NCBI GenBank assembly: GCA_024809215.1
Contig: JANUBW010000009.1
Coordinates: 186,001-250,000 of the forward strand
Reading direction: 5' to 3'
DNA: 64,000 bases
From: Niastella sp. OAS944
GTDB lineage: Bacteria; Bacteroidota; Bacteroidia; Chitinophagales; Chitinophagaceae
Part shown: positions 1-8,700 of the stretch, piece by piece
How positions within the stretch are numbered: position 1 is the stretch's first letter
How the letters are laid out: the number at the start of each line of letters is the position of its first letter
Notes under the pieces: model-generated
What the model was told of the DNA's origin: nothing
The model's database searches: none
The model's input: only the letters and a program-made list of their open reading frames with translations
Position numbers and translations under genes: made by a program

Positions 1-440
1 AAGTATTTTTCGCTGCAGTTTTTCTATTGTCATCGCTTAAAGGAAGCACCCAAATACTGAAACCGGTTAAGTGGAGCTATGGAGCCAAAAAGATCAGTGC
101 TACTGAAGCAGTGGTGTTTATTAAAGCTAACATCGATGGCGGCTGGCATTTGTATTCTCAAACCGTTGCTGAAGGTGGTCCGGTTAAAACAACATTTACC
201 TTTGCGCCCTCTAAGGAATATACATTGAATGGAAAAACCCAGGAACCAACGCCAATTGTGCGCAACGAGCCTGCCTTTGATATGAAAGTGGCCTTCTTTG
301 AAAAACAGGTGATCTTTCAACAAAAAGTAAAACTGAACAAACAACAAACTACGGTAAAAGGTAACGTGGAATATATGACCTGCAACGATGAAAAATGTCT
401 TCCACCCGATACGCAGGAGTTCAGCATTCCCATTAAGTAA
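1..440 (+). CDS. DsbD N-terminal-domain-like protein (5' end missing)
   Basis: The reading frame is open from the window edge (codon phase 3), so the true start lies upstream. The first visible residues (VFFAAVFLLSS) look like the end of a signal peptide core. The rest, about 130 residues, is one beta-sandwich domain resembling the periplasmic alpha domain of DsbD, ending in the family-like CNDEKCLPP segment whose two cysteines would be the redox pair. In DsbD this domain takes electrons from the membrane core and passes them to periplasmic partners. The membrane core and thioredoxin domain follow 18 bp downstream as a separate gene, so the enzyme appears split in two. Family assignment is from sequence resemblance only. 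Confidence 0.75.
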   Translation, partial: VFFAAVFLLSSLKGSTQILKPVKWSYGAKKISATEAVVFIKANIDGGWHLYSQTVAEGGPVKTTFTFAPSKEYTLNGKTQEPTPIVRNEPAFDMKVAFFEKQVIFQQKVKLNKQQTTVKGNVEYMTCNDEKCLPPDTQEFSIPIK

Positions 441-458
441 TCCACTATTCAACCGCTT

Positions 459-2114
459 ATGTGTATACGTATTACCTGGCTGAGCGCCCTGTTAACTATA
501 TTGCTTTTATGCACTGGTGTATCTGCTGGTTTTGCCCAGGACACCGTTTCTACCGATGATGTAATGTTTACGCCTATGACCGATAGTGCGTCAACAGAAC
601 AGGTTCAACCGGTAACTGCAACCAAAAAGGATACGGTAGCTGTAAAACCGGCTGTTATAAAAAGTGCCGATGCCGCAACACCGCAATCATTGTGGTCTGT
701 TTTTATTGCAGGGCTGTTAGGTGGTTTTGCTGCAGTGTTAATGCCCTGTATTTTTCCTATGTTACCAATGACGGTTAGCTTTTTTACAAAGGGCTCGCCA
801 GGTAAAAGCGGGGTAGGCAAGGCTTTTATATACGGGCTGAGCATCATTGTTATATATGTGTTACTGGGGTTACTAATAACCCTGTTGTTTGGCGCCGATG
901 CGCTCAATGATCTTTCCACGAACGGTATTTTCAATTTCTTCTTTTTCCTGTTACTGGTGGTATTTGCCGCTTCTTTCTTTGGTGCTTTTGAAATTGCCCT
1001 GCCTTCGAGCTGGGTAAATAAAATAAGCAGCAAGTCGGGCGGAAGCGGTCTTGGCGGTATTTTTTTTATGGCGGCAACTTTGGCGCTTGTGTCGTTTAGT
1101 TGTACCGGGCCAATTATTGGCACCCTGCTGGTACAAACAGCTACAACCGGTGCTTTACTGGGCCCCGCAATTGGGATGTTTGGTTTTTCACTGGCGCTGG
1201 CGCTGCCATTTACTTTATTTGCCATGTTCCCTTCGTGGATGAATTCATTGCCCAAATCGGGTGGCTGGTTGAACAGTGTAAAAGTATCATTGGGTTTTCT
1301 TGAACTGGCGTTTGCACTAAAGTTCCTCAGCAATGTTGACCTCGCTTATCACTGGAAGTGGTTCGACAGGGAAGTGTTCCTGTCGCTGTGGATCGTGATC
1401 TTTGGTTTGTTTGGTTTATACCTGTTGGGAAAACTTCGCTTTAGTCATGATAGTACCGTTTCACCTATAACTATACCTCGTTTATTTTTAGCGGTTGTTT
1501 GTCTTTCTTTTACCGTGTACCTGGTGCCTGGCCTTTGGGGTGCGCCGTTGAAAAGTGTGAGCGCTTTTCTGCCGCCTATGTCGAGCCAGGATTTTGATCT
1601 GTCATCGGGCAGTAGCCATGAAAAACAACCGGTGAACACCGGTACACGTAAGTACACTGATCTGTTTGAAGCGCCAAAAGGATTTCAACCGTTTTTTGAT
1701 TATGATGAAGGTATAGCCTACGCTCAACATGCAGGCAAGCCGGTGATGATAGATTTTACCGGCCATGCCTGTGTGAACTGCCGTAAAATGGAAGCCAATG
1801 TATGGCCCGATGCAGGCGTGAACAAATTGATCAACGAAGACTATGTGTTAATTCAGTTGTATGTTGATGATAAAACCAGTTTACCCGAAACCGAGCAATT
1901 CACCAATGAGGAAGGACGCCGTATAAAAACCATTGGCAACAAGTGGAGCAATTTGCAAACAAGCGCTTTTAAAGCCAATTCGCAACCGTTTTACGTATTG
2001 CTCAACCCCAACACTAAACAATTGCTGACCCAGCCGCAAGGCGCCGATTATGATGTAGAACGATATAAGGAGTTCCTGAAGAAAGGCCTGGATTCTTATA
2101 ACAGCAATAACTAG
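459..2114 (+). CDS. DsbD-like thiol:disulfide interchange protein (membrane core plus thioredoxin domain)
   Basis: 551 aa. It has a signal peptide (residues 1-26), a low-complexity periplasmic stretch, then about eight membrane segments between residues 78 and 362 and a C-terminal thioredoxin-like domain (about 400-551). The membrane cysteines typical of the DsbD/CcdA family are visible at C97 (MPCIFP) and C215 (FSCTGP). The thioredoxin motif is CVNC at 438-441. The protein should carry reducing equivalents from cytosolic thioredoxin across the inner membrane. It lacks the N-terminal alpha domain, which the gene 18 bp upstream supplies, so the pair probably forms one operon and one functional DsbD. 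Confidence 0.9.
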   Translation: MCIRITWLSALLTILLLCTGVSAGFAQDTVSTDDVMFTPMTDSASTEQVQPVTATKKDTVAVKPAVIKSADAATPQSLWSVFIAGLLGGFAAVLMPCIFPMLPMTVSFFTKGSPGKSGVGKAFIYGLSIIVIYVLLGLLITLLFGADALNDLSTNGIFNFFFFLLLVVFAASFFGAFEIALPSSWVNKISSKSGGSGLGGIFFMAATLALVSFSCTGPIIGTLLVQTATTGALLGPAIGMFGFSLALALPFTLFAMFPSWMNSLPKSGGWLNSVKVSLGFLELAFALKFLSNVDLAYHWKWFDREVFLSLWIVIFGLFGLYLLGKLRFSHDSTVSPITIPRLFLAVVCLSFTVYLVPGLWGAPLKSVSAFLPPMSSQDFDLSSGSSHEKQPVNTGTRKYTDLFEAPKGFQPFFDYDEGIAYAQHAGKPVMIDFTGHACVNCRKMEANVWPDAGVNKLINEDYVLIQLYVDDKTSLPETEQFTNEEGRRIKTIGNKWSNLQTSAFKANSQPFYVLLNPNTKQLLTQPQGADYDVERYKEFLKKGLDSYNSNN

Positions 2115-2128
2115 AAATACAAATTTGG

Positions 2129-2215
2129 GGATTTCGTGATTTAGGGATTTCGCGATTTATCGCGAGGCTGAACTCAAAACAAATCCCGAAATCTCAAAAT
2201 CTAAAAATCAGAAAT
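2129..2215. repeat. Inverted repeat built of GATTTC-type words
   Basis: The gap between the dsbD-like and cysteine desulfurase genes holds a left arm (2129-2159) of repeated GGGATTTC/GTGATTT/GCGATTT words. A right arm (2181-2215) has the complementary words AAATCCCG, AAATCTC, AAATC. The arms can fold back imperfectly around about 20 nt. No ORF uses the region. It belongs to the class of low-complexity inverted repeats seen at several other gaps in this window. Confidence 0.7.
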
Positions 2216-2220
2216 CAATC

Positions 2221-3369
2221 ATGATGCAAGCAATATATTTCGACAATGCCGCTACAACCCCGCTCGATGAAGAAGTGTTAGAGGCCATGTTACCTTATAT
2301 GAAAGGTACGTTTGGCAATCCTTCTTCTACTTACTCTGTAGGCAGAATGGCCAAGCTGGGTGTTGAAACAGCCCGTAAAAAAGTGGCCCAGTTACTGGGT
2401 GTAACGCCTTCGAGCATCTACTTTACCAGCGGTGGTACCGAAAGCAATAACACAGCTATTGCATCGGCCGTACGCGACCTGGGCTGTACGCATATCATTA
2501 CTTCACCCATTGAGCATCATGCGGTGTTGCACACTGTTGAATATTATAGCCATATCAATAAAATTCCTTTTTCGCTGGTGGCTTTAACAAAAAGCGGCGA
2601 GGTTGATTATGCCAACCTCGAAGAACAATTGCAAACCCTTACGGCCGAAGGAAAGAAGGTGTTGGTTTCACTAATGCATGCAAACAATGAAATAGGTACG
2701 TTGTTAGATGTTGCACGTGTTGGTGCACTCTGCAAACAATACAACGCCATCTTTCATTCAGATTGTGTGCAAACCGTTGGACATTACCCGTTGAACCTGC
2801 TGGAATCCGGCGTGCATTTTATTTCAGGCGCAGGTCATAAGTTTCATGGTCCCAAAGGTGTTGGTATGTTGTATGTGCACAGCGATCTGCAAATAAAACC
2901 ACTGCTCTATGGTGGTGGTCAGGAACGCAATATGCGCGCAGGTACCGAAAACGTATATGGTATTGTTGGTTTCGCCAAAGCCCTTGAACTGGCTATGGCA
3001 AAACATGCTGAAGAGAGCAAATACGTTGCCGAGCTGAAAGCATACATGAAACAAAAGTTAATGGATGCAGTTCACGGTGTGGGTTTTAACAGTCCCGAAA
3101 ATTCATTGTATACGGTATTGAGTGTTTGCTTTCCCAAAACATCCAACGGAGAATCGTTGTTATTGGAGTTGGATATGGCGGGTATTTGTGTATCGGGTGG
3201 CAGCGCCTGTAGCAGTGGTGAAAACAGTGGTTCGCATGTTATAAGGGCCTTGCAAAAGAACGATGATTGCAATACCATTCGTTTTTCATTCAGCAAGTAT
3301 AATACAACAGCAGAGGTTGATAAAGTAATAAAAGTGTTACAGGAACTTTTTAGTTTGCAAACAGTATAG
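2221..3369 (+). CDS. Cysteine desulfurase (NifS/IscS family)
   Basis: 382 aa, the usual length for this PLP enzyme, which takes sulfur from cysteine (giving alanine) for Fe-S clusters and tRNA thiolation. The N-terminus reads YFDNAATTPLDEEV, the standard opening. The PLP-binding lysine is K207 in GAGHKFHGPKG. The catalytic cysteine is C330 in GGSACSSGE, on the loop typical of the NifS/IscS group. Two ATGs are adjacent at the start (2221 and 2224) and either could be used. No iscU or suf genes are nearby, so whether it serves Fe-S assembly or tRNA modification cannot be told from context. Confidence 0.93.
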   Translation: MMQAIYFDNAATTPLDEEVLEAMLPYMKGTFGNPSSTYSVGRMAKLGVETARKKVAQLLGVTPSSIYFTSGGTESNNTAIASAVRDLGCTHIITSPIEHHAVLHTVEYYSHINKIPFSLVALTKSGEVDYANLEEQLQTLTAEGKKVLVSLMHANNEIGTLLDVARVGALCKQYNAIFHSDCVQTVGHYPLNLLESGVHFISGAGHKFHGPKGVGMLYVHSDLQIKPLLYGGGQERNMRAGTENVYGIVGFAKALELAMAKHAEESKYVAELKAYMKQKLMDAVHGVGFNSPENSLYTVLSVCFPKTSNGESLLLELDMAGICVSGGSACSSGENSGSHVIRALQKNDDCNTIRFSFSKYNTTAEVDKVIKVLQELFSLQTV

Positions 3370-3376
3370 TTTCGCT

Positions 3377-3521
3377 GAAGTAGGAGGTAGGAAGTATGAA
3401 GAGTCTGAAATTCGTAGTTTCCGGCTAATGGCATCAGGAAGTCAGAAGTCGGATGTTTGAGGGTTGAAGCGAGGCTTAAAAATTAGTTAGCCTCATACTT
3501 CTTACCTCTTACTTCATACTC
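3377..3521. repeat. Imperfect inverted repeat, GAAGTAAGAGGTA family (copy 1)
   Basis: Between the convergent cysteine desulfurase and sigma-factor genes, a left arm (3377-3402, GAAGTAGGAGGTAGGAAGTA...) matches the reverse complement of the right arm (3492-3521) at about 22 of 24 aligned positions. Further GAAGTCAGAAGTCGG words lie in the loop. A second copy with the same words, orientation and an ATTAGTTA core lies at 42914-43000, so this is a dispersed family rather than a chance palindrome. It could also end transcription of both converging genes. Confidence 0.8.
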
Positions 3522-3555
3522 AATAGGTGAAATTACTCTCGTCTTAATAAGGAAG

Positions 3556-4161
3556 TTAAAATTTAGTAGTGAGGATCATGAATATAATAGCGGCGCCGCC
3601 GGTGCCTTTTATATACTCCCTGATGAATTTGGTGGCCTCTACCAGTTGATTGCTCACCGTGCTTTTGCTGATGTTAAGCTTTTGAGCAATTTCTTCATAG
3701 CTCAATCCCTCCATCCGGTTCAGTAGATAAATTTTCTTTCTTTGTGGTGGTAACAGTTCAATAGCCTGGTTAATGAGATGCATGCTTTCGCGAAAGTCGA
3801 GCGTTTCTTCAACAGGATTGGTTGTTGTTGCCTGTTGAACCTGAAGCCACAGGTTCTCCAGTTTTCTGCTATCACCGGCCATTTTTTTGAAATGATCATA
3901 CAATTTATTGGCAGCCATCGTATGAAGGTACGATGTAAGATCTTCTATGTCGGTAGCCATTTCTTTCTTTACCCATAACTTCAGAAATACTTCCTGCACT
4001 ATTTCTTCTGCAATTGATTCCGATTTTGCTTTTTTAACAACAAACATCCAGATGCGAGGGCTAAAATGGCGGAATATTTCAGTAAATGCGGCTTCATCAC
4101 TTTGGGCAATCCGGTTCAATAGTTCCCTTTCCTGGAATGGTATGTTGGCTGGGCTTATCAC
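3556..4161 (-). CDS. ECF-type RNA polymerase sigma factor
   Basis: 201 aa. Region 2 covers about residues 25-90 (FTEIFRHFSPRIW, then EEIVQEVFLKLWVKK). Region 4 covers about 125-185 (LPPQRKKIYLLNRMEGLSYEEIAQKLNISKSTV written in part), a helix-turn-helix for -35 recognition. Region 3 is absent, as in extracytoplasmic-function sigmas. It is transcribed away from the fecR-susC-susD genes, with a 134-bp shared upstream region. The natural reading is that FecR at 4296 is its anti-sigma and the susCD genes are its targets. The divergent orientation differs from the more common sigma-fecR co-directional order. Confidence 0.9.
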   Translation of the reverse strand: MISPANIPFQERELLNRIAQSDEAAFTEIFRHFSPRIWMFVVKKAKSESIAEEIVQEVFLKLWVKKEMATDIEDLTSYLHTMAANKLYDHFKKMAGDSRKLENLWLQVQQATTTNPVEETLDFRESMHLINQAIELLPPQRKKIYLLNRMEGLSYEEIAQKLNISKSTVSNQLVEATKFIREYIKGTGGAAIIFMILTTKF

Positions 4162-4295
4162 TCACTGGTTTTATTTGTATAAAATTAACAAAACCTTCCA
4201 TTTAAAGCTTTTTTGAAATTTTTTTTAAGCGTGAATAGTGTGATCATCTTTGGCAGTCGTCAATTATAGAGGATAGGTTTATCGAAATTGTTGTT

Positions 4296-5558
4296 ATGAG
4301 CGAAAATCAATTAAAGCTGCAGTATTTACTGGAGCAACTTACAAATAACCAGATCAGCAGGACTGAATTTAATGAGCTGTTTACATTAGTGAACAGAGGT
4401 GAATATGAAGAAGATATAAAAGCGGTACTCATTGAAGGACTAAGGAATGAACCCCTGCCTGTAGCAATGGAACAGGAAAGGCTTAATACGGTCCTGAACA
4501 GCATAATAACAACCAGTCAGGTACAGGAGCAGGTAGAAGCGCCGGTTCGGCATATGATTTTCTGGAAGCGAATGAAAGCCGTTGCAGCAATCGTTTTGTT
4601 AGTTGGTGCAGGTATTTGGTTTGGTGTGATACGTAATACCCCAAAGGAAGTGGTTACAAATGATAAAAAAACTACTCTTACTAAGGACGTTGCGCCCGGT
4701 GGCAACAAAGCCATTCTTACATTAGGAGATAACTCCACCATTGTGCTCGACAACGCGGCCAATGGACAATTGGCGCAGGAGGGTACAACGAATGTAATGA
4801 AATCAAAAGACGGTATGATTGCATACTCCCCAACAGGGGGGGCGGGGCGGGGAGCCGTTTCCTGGAATACATTGACTACACCACGCGGCGGACAATATCA
4901 ACTTGTATTGCCCGATGGAAGTAAAGTATGGCTGAATGCAGCATCTTCTATCAAATTTCCTTCTTTATTTACAGGGAATGAAAGAAAGGTGGAAATGACA
5001 GGCGAGGTTTATTTTGAAGTGGCGAAGAATGCGAAGCAGCCTTTTAAGGTTACCATCCCCGGAGGGGCTGCTGTTGAAGTATTGGGTACCCACTTTAATG
5101 TAAATGCTTATGATGATGAGGAGACAGTTAAGACAACACTGTTGGAGGGGAAAGTGATTGTGAAGTTAGGAGCTGAAAGTCGGAAGTCGGAAGTCGGAGG
5201 TCAGAAGTCGGAACAGTCGGTGGTCCTGAAACCTGGCGAGCAGGCTGTACTGGCAGAAGCCCATTCACCATTCACCACTCACCATTCACCATTCACCATT
5301 GACCATTCGCCAGACCTCGATCAGGTAATGGCCTGGAAAAATGGTTTGTTCCATTTTGAAAATGTAGATATAAAAACCGTCATGCGCCAGATCAGCCGCT
5401 GGTACGATGTTGAAGTGGAATATAAAGGCGCCATAAGTAATGAACCGCTTATAATAGAAATACCCCGCAATACTAATTTGAGCGATGTATTGAAAGTGCT
5501 GGAAACAACTACGGCGCTGAAGTTAAAAGTAGAGGGGAAAAAAGTGATCGTAATGTAA
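4296..5558 (+). CDS. FecR-family anti-sigma factor with low-complexity insertions
   Basis: 420 aa inner-membrane regulator. The cytosolic N-terminus (1-90) would bind the sigma factor; one membrane helix lies at about 93-112. The periplasmic FecR domain (about 190-320, LTTPRGGQYQLVLPDGSKVWLNA start) is followed by a C-terminal DUF4974-type domain (about 345-420). The gene sits directly upstream of an STN-containing SusC, its expected partner. Three stretches look unlike the family: a G-rich tract encoding TGGAGRGA near residue 182; residues 293-308 (AESRKSEVGGQKSEQS), encoded by repeated GAAGTCGG words; and residues 323-339 (HSPFTTHHSPFTIDHSP), encoded by repeated CATTCACC words. All three keep the frame. 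Confidence 0.9.
   Translation: MSENQLKLQYLLEQLTNNQISRTEFNELFTLVNRGEYEEDIKAVLIEGLRNEPLPVAMEQERLNTVLNSIITTSQVQEQVEAPVRHMIFWKRMKAVAAIVLLVGAGIWFGVIRNTPKEVVTNDKKTTLTKDVAPGGNKAILTLGDNSTIVLDNAANGQLAQEGTTNVMKSKDGMIAYSPTGGAGRGAVSWNTLTTPRGGQYQLVLPDGSKVWLNAASSIKFPSLFTGNERKVEMTGEVYFEVAKNAKQPFKVTIPGGAAVEVLGTHFNVNAYDDEETVKTTLLEGKVIVKLGAESRKSEVGGQKSEQSVVLKPGEQAVLAEAHSPFTTHHSPFTIDHSPDLDQVMAWKNGLFHFENVDIKTVMRQISRWYDVEVEYKGAISNEPLIIEIPRNTNLSDVLKVLETTTALKLKVEGKKVIVM
4836..4852 (+). repeat. G-rich tract G7-C-G4-C-G4 inside fecR
   Basis: A run of seven Gs followed by two more G4 blocks lies in the linker before the FecR domain, encoding G/A/R-rich residues. It is far more G-rich than its surroundings. The run could slip during replication or fold as a guanine quadruplex; both are inferences. 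Confidence 0.6.
5174..5311 (+). repeat. Word-like direct repeats inside the fecR coding sequence
   Basis: Positions 5174-5213 consist of AAGTCGG/GGTCAGA words. Positions 5261-5311 consist of CATTCACC/CACTCACC words ending in a GACCATT tail. The first set resembles words in the intergenic repeat at 3460-3480. The second resembles the right arm of the intergenic repeat at 49121-49170, which also ends CACTGACCAT. The fecR reading frame passes through both, so intergenic-type repeat DNA appears to have been domesticated in protein loops. Confidence 0.75.
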
Positions 5559-5652
5559 CTAAGTAAAAACCAAATATATGCTTATGCCATTTGAAAGAAC
5601 ATGCTACAAAATTCCTCCTTCGTGTTTCACACCCGGGCTTAACTAAAAGACA

Positions 5653-5702
5653 ACCGCCCCGATAGCCGTCGGAGCGGTCGAAGGTCCCGGAATGATCGGG
5701 AC
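5653..5702 (+). promoter_or_regulatory. Two tandem stem-loops between fecR and susC
   Basis: Stem 1 pairs ACCGCCCCGA (5653-5662) with TCGGAGCGGT (5669-5678) with one mismatch. Stem 2 pairs GTCCCG (5684-5689) with CGGGAC (5697-5702) perfectly. Neither is followed by a U-run, so they are not classical terminators. They lie about 60 bp before the chosen susC start and could tune the fecR/susC mRNA ratio by processing or stabilisation (inference). The remaining 200-bp gap shows no ORF. Confidence 0.45.
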
Positions 5703-5760
5703 AGTCAGGTTAGCCAACAATGATTGTGTCTCTTATTGTTTAACCAAACAAATCAAAATT

Positions 5761-8700
5761 ATGCATTTTACTGCATGCTGCAACCCCTTTTTGCGTAAAA
5801 CAGGGGTTGGGCGAAAACTATTGCTTGTGATGAACTTCTTATCTGTTTTTCTACTGGTTGCCTGTTTAAATGTGACGGCCGGTGTGTACTCGCAAAAAGT
5901 TACACTATCGGGTGACAACATTCCAATAAAACAGGTTTTGAAGGAAATAAAAAAGCAAACCGGTTACACCTTTGCTTATCGCGGCGTGTTGCTGCAAAAA
6001 GCCGGCAAAGTTTCTCTTCATGTAACCAATGCTTCTGTCAGGCAGGTTCTGGATATATGTTTCCAAAACCAGCCGCTCACTTATGATTTCTTTAATAACA
6101 ACATTGTGGTTATTAAAGAAAAAGAGGAACCTGCGCCAGCGCCAGCACCTCCCCCGGCGCCGCCTATAAAAATTAGCGGGAAGATCCTTTCAGAAACGGG
6201 CTCGCCATTGATGGGGGCCAATGTTCAGGAAAAAGGAAAAAGTTACGGCACCAGCACCAAAGAGGATGGGTCGTTTGATATTACTGTTGAAAGCCCGCAA
6301 TCCGTTCTCATTATTTCTTATGTTGGCTATGAAACCCGGGAGATGCGGGTAGGCGATCAAACAGACATTACTATAAAACTGGCTATGTCTCCGCTCGCTA
6401 TGAACGACATGGTGATCATTGGTTATGGCGCCAGGAAAAAAAGCGATCTTACCGGTGCCGTATCCAGCATTAAATCGGCCGATATAACTAAAATTGGCGG
6501 TAGTAATGCTGCAGAAGCGCTGCAGGCAAAAGCGCCTGGAGTGGCCATCCTTAACCAGGGCGGCCCCGGTGCGGCGCCCACTGTATTTGTGCGCGGATTG
6601 GGTACCAACGGCGATGCAAGCCCGCTTTATGTAGTGGACGGTATGATGGTATCGAACATCGCTTACCTGGCGCCCGGCGATATTGCTTCCATGGAAATTT
6701 TAAAAGATGCTTCTGCCACTGCTATATACGGTTCACGCGGCGCTAACGGCGTTATTCTGGTGACAACAAAAAAAGGCCGCAGTGGTAAACCGGTTGTTAC
6801 ATTTAATACTTCACACGGCTTTCAATTCCTTACCCGCAAATATGATGTGGCCAATGGCCGCCAGTATGCCGAACTGGTAAACCTTTTTAACACGAATGCG
6901 GGAAAAGCGCCTATGTACAACCTCGATACAATTGGGGAAGGCACCGACTGGACAAAAGAAGTTGTTCAAAAAGGTATCGTAAGCGACTATCAAATGGGCG
7001 TATCGGGCGGTTCGGATAACGTAAAGTATAATATCAGCGCTTCTTACCACAAGGAAGATGGAGTGATCAAATATACGAGCTTCGACCGTATAACATTACG
7101 CGCCAATAACGAATACAAATTAAATAAACGCCTGACGATGGGGCATAACCTTTCGTTGGCCGGTAGCCGCTATACCGGCACAGCCCAATGGAATGGCGGC
7201 CGTGGCCTGAACTCCATCTATCGCATTTCACCATTGTTAACCGTTCGTAAGGCCGATGGTTCTTTTACACCCGGTCAGGACCCCGATATCATTAATCCCT
7301 ATGCATCTTTCTATTTGAACCAGGATGTAAGATCGAAGCCATTGCAATTTGTTGGCAATGCCTATATAAATTTTGAAATACTTGACGGACTTACATTCCG
7401 CAGCAGTTACGGTACCGATTTCACCCTGAATCGTATAGATGCCTATATTCCTGCTTTTAATATTTCAAGCCCCAATCAAATACAGGCCAGCAATTCAATA
7501 CAAAACGCATACGAAACAAGATATACCTGGCTTTGGGAGAATACCCTTAATTATAACAAAACGTTTGGTCACGATCACCAGGTTGATCTGCTGGCCGGCT
7601 ACACAGCGCAGAACTACGATTACAATACACTCGACCTAACCGGTTCGGGCCTGTTGTCAACAGATGACGATTACAGGTATATAAACGCACTGCCTACTAC
7701 CAGCCTCAGCTGGACCAACAGCGCGAACCTGCCTTCCAGTGAATCAATTCTATCTTATTTGTTCAGGGCCAACTATACTTTTAAGAACCGGTACTTTTTA
7801 ACCGCTTCATTTCGTGCCGACGGTTCATCTAAATTTGCCCAGGGCAGTAAGTGGGGCTCCTTTCCTTCTATAGCAGCCGGCTGGCGCGTATCGGAAGAAG
7901 AGTTTATGAAAAATGTCTCCTGGATCAACAACCTGAAATTGCGGGGCAGCTGGGGACAGATAGGTAATAACAAGATCCCGAACTATCAAACCTATAGCAC
8001 CCTTACGCAGGATATGGTTTACTCAGGCGTATTTAACAGCGTGTTTTATAACAGTGCTACCATTACCGCAGCTGCCAATCCTGATATTACCTGGGAAGTA
8101 GCAGAGCAAACCGATTTGGGCGCCGAATTTGCCACATTCAACAACCGGTTGAAACTGGAAGTTGATTACTACAACCGGGAAACAAAAAATCTGTTGCTGC
8201 AATTGCCCATTCCCGGCGGCAGCACCGGTATAACTACACCTGCTTATACCAATGCTGGTACTGTGCGCAATACCGGTTTTGAATTTGTAGCAAGCTGGGA
8301 CGATAAAGTAGGCGACCTCAACTATGGCGTTCGCCTTACCGGTAGCGCCAACAGGAATAAGATAATTGATTTCCGCGATCAAACGGTGTACACCGGTGAT
8401 TGGATGGTGCCTTCAACACATATTTCAACAGAAGGCATGCCCATTGGTAATTTTTACGGTTATAAAGTAGCAGGCATTGCACAAAGTCAGGCCCAAATAG
8501 ATGCCCTCAATGAAAATGCCGTTAAGCAATCAGGCGTTGCCGGTAAACAGTTCTGGAGCGGGCTGAAACCCGGTGACCTTATTTTCCAGGACCTCAATGG
8601 CGATGGCTTTATTGATGTAAAAGATAAAACAGATATCGGTTCACCCCATGCGAAATTTATTGGCGGCCTGTCATTAAATGCTTCCTGGAAAGGGTTCGAT

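Noticed and set aside
605-1333. 242-codon open frame on the minus strand opposite the dsbD-like gene
   Set aside because: Complement of a well-supported gene; no family features, biased composition expected from the opposite strand.
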